This document shows, piece by piece, positions 61,838 through 64,000 of a stretch of 64,000 bases of DNA. Location: the NCBI GenBank assembly GCA_024919175.1, contig CP103804.1:992001-1056000 (forward strand), written 5' to 3'. The stretch is from Clostridioides difficile (GTDB taxonomy: Bacteria; Bacillota; Clostridia; Peptostreptococcales; Peptostreptococcaceae). How positions within the stretch are numbered: the first letter of the stretch is position 1; each line of letters begins with the position of its first letter. The notes beneath the pieces were generated by a model. It was not told where the DNA came from and ran no database searches. It saw only the letters and a list, made by a program, of their open reading frames with translations. Both the position numbers and the translations under genes were made by a program.

Positions 61838-62710
61838 ATGGAAATGAAAATATCAGTGTCTAATCTCAGTAAAAGGTTTGGTTCAAAAATGGCTCTTGAA
61901 AATGTAAACATTGAAATTGATAGTGGAATGTTTGGACTTTTGGGAAGAAATGGAGCAGGAAAAACAACATTTATGCGAATTCTAGCTACTTTGCTATCAA
62001 AAACAGATGGCTCAATAGATATGTGTGGGATTCCTATAGAAAAAACAAAAGAAATTAGAAATATGGTTGGTTATCTTCCTCAAGATTTTTCAATGTATCC
62101 AAATATGACAGTGTATGAAGCAATGGATTATCTAGCTGTTTTATCAAATATACCATCAGGAAAAAGAAGAAAAATTATCAATAAGTTATTAAGCAAAGTA
62201 AATTTAACTAATCATCAAAGAGTAAAAGTAAAATCTTTATCTGGAGGTATGAATAGAAGACTTGGAATTGCACAAGCGCTTATTCACAATCCTAAAGTTT
62301 TAATAGTAGATGAACCAACAGCAGGACTTGACCCAGAAGAGCGTATACGATTTAGAAATTTACTATGTGAGATTGCTAATGATAGAATAGTTATATTATC
62401 AACACATATTGTGGGGGATATAGAAGCAACGTGTGAAAATATAGCTATATTGGATAATGGAAAAGTTATATATAATGGAACGACTGAGGCATTGTCAAAA
62501 CTTGCTGATGGAAAGGTATATAGTATTGAAGTAGATAAAAAAGACATAGAAAATATAAAAAATAGATTTGTAGTTATAGGTATGTTGACTCAAGGTGGAA
62601 AAGCTACACTTAGAATCATATCAAAAGACAAACCTTTTGAAACAGCAATAGAATGTATTCCAACTATCGAAGATGGCTATATGCTTATGATGGGAGGAGA
62701 GAAGATATGA
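61838..62710 (+). CDS. ABC transporter ATP-binding protein
   Basis: About 290 residues. Walker A is LLGRNGAGKTT, the Q-loop YLPQDFSMYPNMT, the signature SLSGGMNRRLGIAQALI, Walker B VLIVDEPTAGLDPEER and the switch LSTHIV. The frame is open from GTG 61820, but that start overlaps the GGGGGTG ribosome site, so ATG 61838 is preferred. Its last codons overlap the permease start as ATGA, so the pair is coupled. It belongs to the ABC-2 group that exports drugs or peptides; the C-terminal 70 residues are an accessory domain. Confidence 0.9.
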   Translation: MEMKISVSNLSKRFGSKMALENVNIEIDSGMFGLLGRNGAGKTTFMRILATLLSKTDGSIDMCGIPIEKTKEIRNMVGYLPQDFSMYPNMTVYEAMDYLAVLSNIPSGKRRKIINKLLSKVNLTNHQRVKVKSLSGGMNRRLGIAQALIHNPKVLIVDEPTAGLDPEERIRFRNLLCEIANDRIVILSTHIVGDIEATCENIAILDNGKVIYNGTTEALSKLADGKVYSIEVDKKDIENIKNRFVVIGMLTQGGKATLRIISKDKPFETAIECIPTIEDGYMLMMGGEKI

Positions 62711-63996
62711 ATCTATTTATAAAAGAGTGTAAAAACATATTAAAAAGTACAGTTTATTATATTTTTATTGTAGTATTAGTAGTTTTCTATATCTCACAAT
62801 TTGGAGATTCAGTTTCAGAAGATGTAAGCAAAAATATTCCTAATGAAGGGAATCCATTGGTTGCCCCTCAAAGAGTAGAAAATATTGATGAATATTACTT
62901 AAAGCACAATCAATATCCATATGGTCAAAAAGAATCTTTGAAGTCTGATAAAGTGATTCCAAGCGCAACTATAAGTTTAATTAGAGAATATCAAGAAAAT
63001 TTATATATAGCGTATCCAGTGGGAATTGCTAAACATATAAAACTAGATGAAAGTAATACCAAAATTATAGAGAAGTATATTGAGGAGATAACTGGTAACA
63101 GTATTGATGAAATAAATTCAATTTGGAAGAGTGGAGAAAATATAGAAGTAAATTCTTCTAAATTATCATTTGAAAGATTTCAAGAAATAATGCAAAGTGT
63201 AGATAAAATTTTAGGTGGTGGGTCTGCATATTCTATTGATAAATTGCAAAGATTTGGTACGATTCCAGTTACTTATGAAGAAGCTATGCAAGATTATAAC
63301 TATACAATACAAAACGATAAGGTAACTAATGGTTATGCAAGAATTTTTTGTGACTATATAGGCATAATTTTAAGTATATTTCCAGTCTTCGTAGCAGTCT
63401 TTATGTCAATGAAAGACAGACGTTCAAGAATGAGTGAAATTGTTTATTCAAAACAAGCATCAACATCTAAAATAATTTTATCAAGATATTTTGCTCTTGT
63501 ATTTATGATGATATTGCCAGTCTTAATCTTAGGCATAAAAGACTTGCTTCCTTTGATTTCATTTGCTAGGGATGAAGGAATTTCTATTGATAATTTAGCA
63601 TTTATAAAATATACATTGTGGTGGCTATTACCAACTCTTATGATAGTTACAGCTATAGGAATGAGTCTGACTGTGTTAACAGATACACCAGTAGCAATTA
63701 TTGTCCAACTAATTTGGTGGTTTTATAGTATAAACTCTATAGGTCTTAAAGGGGATTATCCATCAATGGGACTAATGATAAGACATAATAATGTACTAAA
63801 TGGAACTATCATAGCAGAAAACTTTAATGCTATTATGAGTAATAGACTTTTAATGGGTTTAGGAGCATTAATAATTGTCTTGTTAACTATATTCTTATAT
63901 GAACAAAAAAGAAGGGGGAATCTTAATGTTGGTTCAAAGTTTTCAAAATTATTTAGTTTTAATAAAAGAAAACTTCAAATTAAGCACTCTAATTAA
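62707..63996 (+). CDS. ABC-2-like membrane permease with large external domain
   Basis: About 429 residues. One helix near residues 15-33, then about 190 extracellular residues (to about 225), then five helices in the C-terminal half (YIGIILSIFPVFVAVFM, YFALVFMMILPVLILGI, LWWLLPTLMIVTAIGMSL, VAIIVQLIWWFYS, LMGLGALIIVLLTIFLY). A longer frame exists upstream, but ATG 62707 overlaps the ATPase stop and has GGGAGGAG before it. The gene ends four bases before the window edge, so further operon members may lie beyond. Confidence 0.85.
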   Translation: MNLFIKECKNILKSTVYYIFIVVLVVFYISQFGDSVSEDVSKNIPNEGNPLVAPQRVENIDEYYLKHNQYPYGQKESLKSDKVIPSATISLIREYQENLYIAYPVGIAKHIKLDESNTKIIEKYIEEITGNSIDEINSIWKSGENIEVNSSKLSFERFQEIMQSVDKILGGGSAYSIDKLQRFGTIPVTYEEAMQDYNYTIQNDKVTNGYARIFCDYIGIILSIFPVFVAVFMSMKDRRSRMSEIVYSKQASTSKIILSRYFALVFMMILPVLILGIKDLLPLISFARDEGISIDNLAFIKYTLWWLLPTLMIVTAIGMSLTVLTDTPVAIIVQLIWWFYSINSIGLKGDYPSMGLMIRHNNVLNGTIIAENFNAIMSNRLLMGLGALIIVLLTIFLYEQKRRGNLNVGSKFSKLFSFNKRKLQIKHSN

Positions 63997-64000
63997 TCTA

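Noticed and set aside
1..64000. Transposase, integrase, tRNA, rRNA or att sites
   Set aside because: None could be supported. The phage-type gene at 11520 has no flanking integrase or duplicated attachment sequence.

Overview
The window looks like chromosomal DNA of Clostridioides difficile or a very close relative. The DNA is strongly AT-rich, with strong AGGAGG-type ribosome binding sites. There is a CWB2-type cell wall protein with PepSY modules, and a cggR-gapA-pgk-tpi-gpmI-eno-secG block sits next to rpoN (sigL) and a selenium-linked xanthine dehydrogenase cluster. This is recognition from memory of gene content; no database was searched.

Left part (1-25 kb) is accessory and defensive. 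It starts with the tail of an unidentified gene and a three-gene ABC-2 exporter operon led by a 42-residue membrane peptide. Next come a DUF3795 protein, an MFS efflux pump with an unusual double-MerR regulator, a serine hydrolase and UvrA-like ABC protein pair with an AraC/GyrI regulator, and an orphan phage-replication-type protein. A CWB2/PepSY cell wall protein, an HxlR/MATE pair, a SRPBCC-MarR operon with a clear palindromic operator, and an AdhR-like electrophile-response set (aldo-keto reductase, MerR, flavoprotein) follow. The part ends with three tandem right-handed beta-helix paralogues of unknown role.

Middle part (25-43.6 kb) is a sigma-54-controlled catabolic island. RidA, a sigma-54 enhancer-binding protein, DpaL, a YgeY-like M20 hydrolase, a D-aminoacylase-like amidohydrolase, an SsnA-like aminohydrolase, an NCS2 xanthine/urate-type permease, a PreA-like dehydrogenase, a HyuA-like hydantoinase and a fused [2Fe-2S]/molybdenum hydroxylase lie in series, and rpoN follows directly. 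I find two -24/-12 promoters (before ridA and before dpaL), each preceded by the same dyad (TTCTC...GAGAA), so the regulator probably drives both. The inferred role is anaerobic breakdown of purines or ureido compounds through 2,3-diaminopropionate to pyruvate and ammonia.

Right part (43.6-64 kb) is mostly core. The CggR-controlled lower glycolysis block and secG come first, then a four-TM protein, a rhodanese lipoprotein, VOC/AEC, PEBP and HEAT/HxlR genes on the minus strand, RNase R, a DUF1877 protein and a second ABC-2 exporter whose last gene ends at the window edge.

No tRNA, rRNA, CRISPR array, transposase or known riboswitch was seen. Many intergenic regions carry short degenerate tandem repeats (periods 16, 21, 32, 45 bp) and long AT-only inverted repeats.
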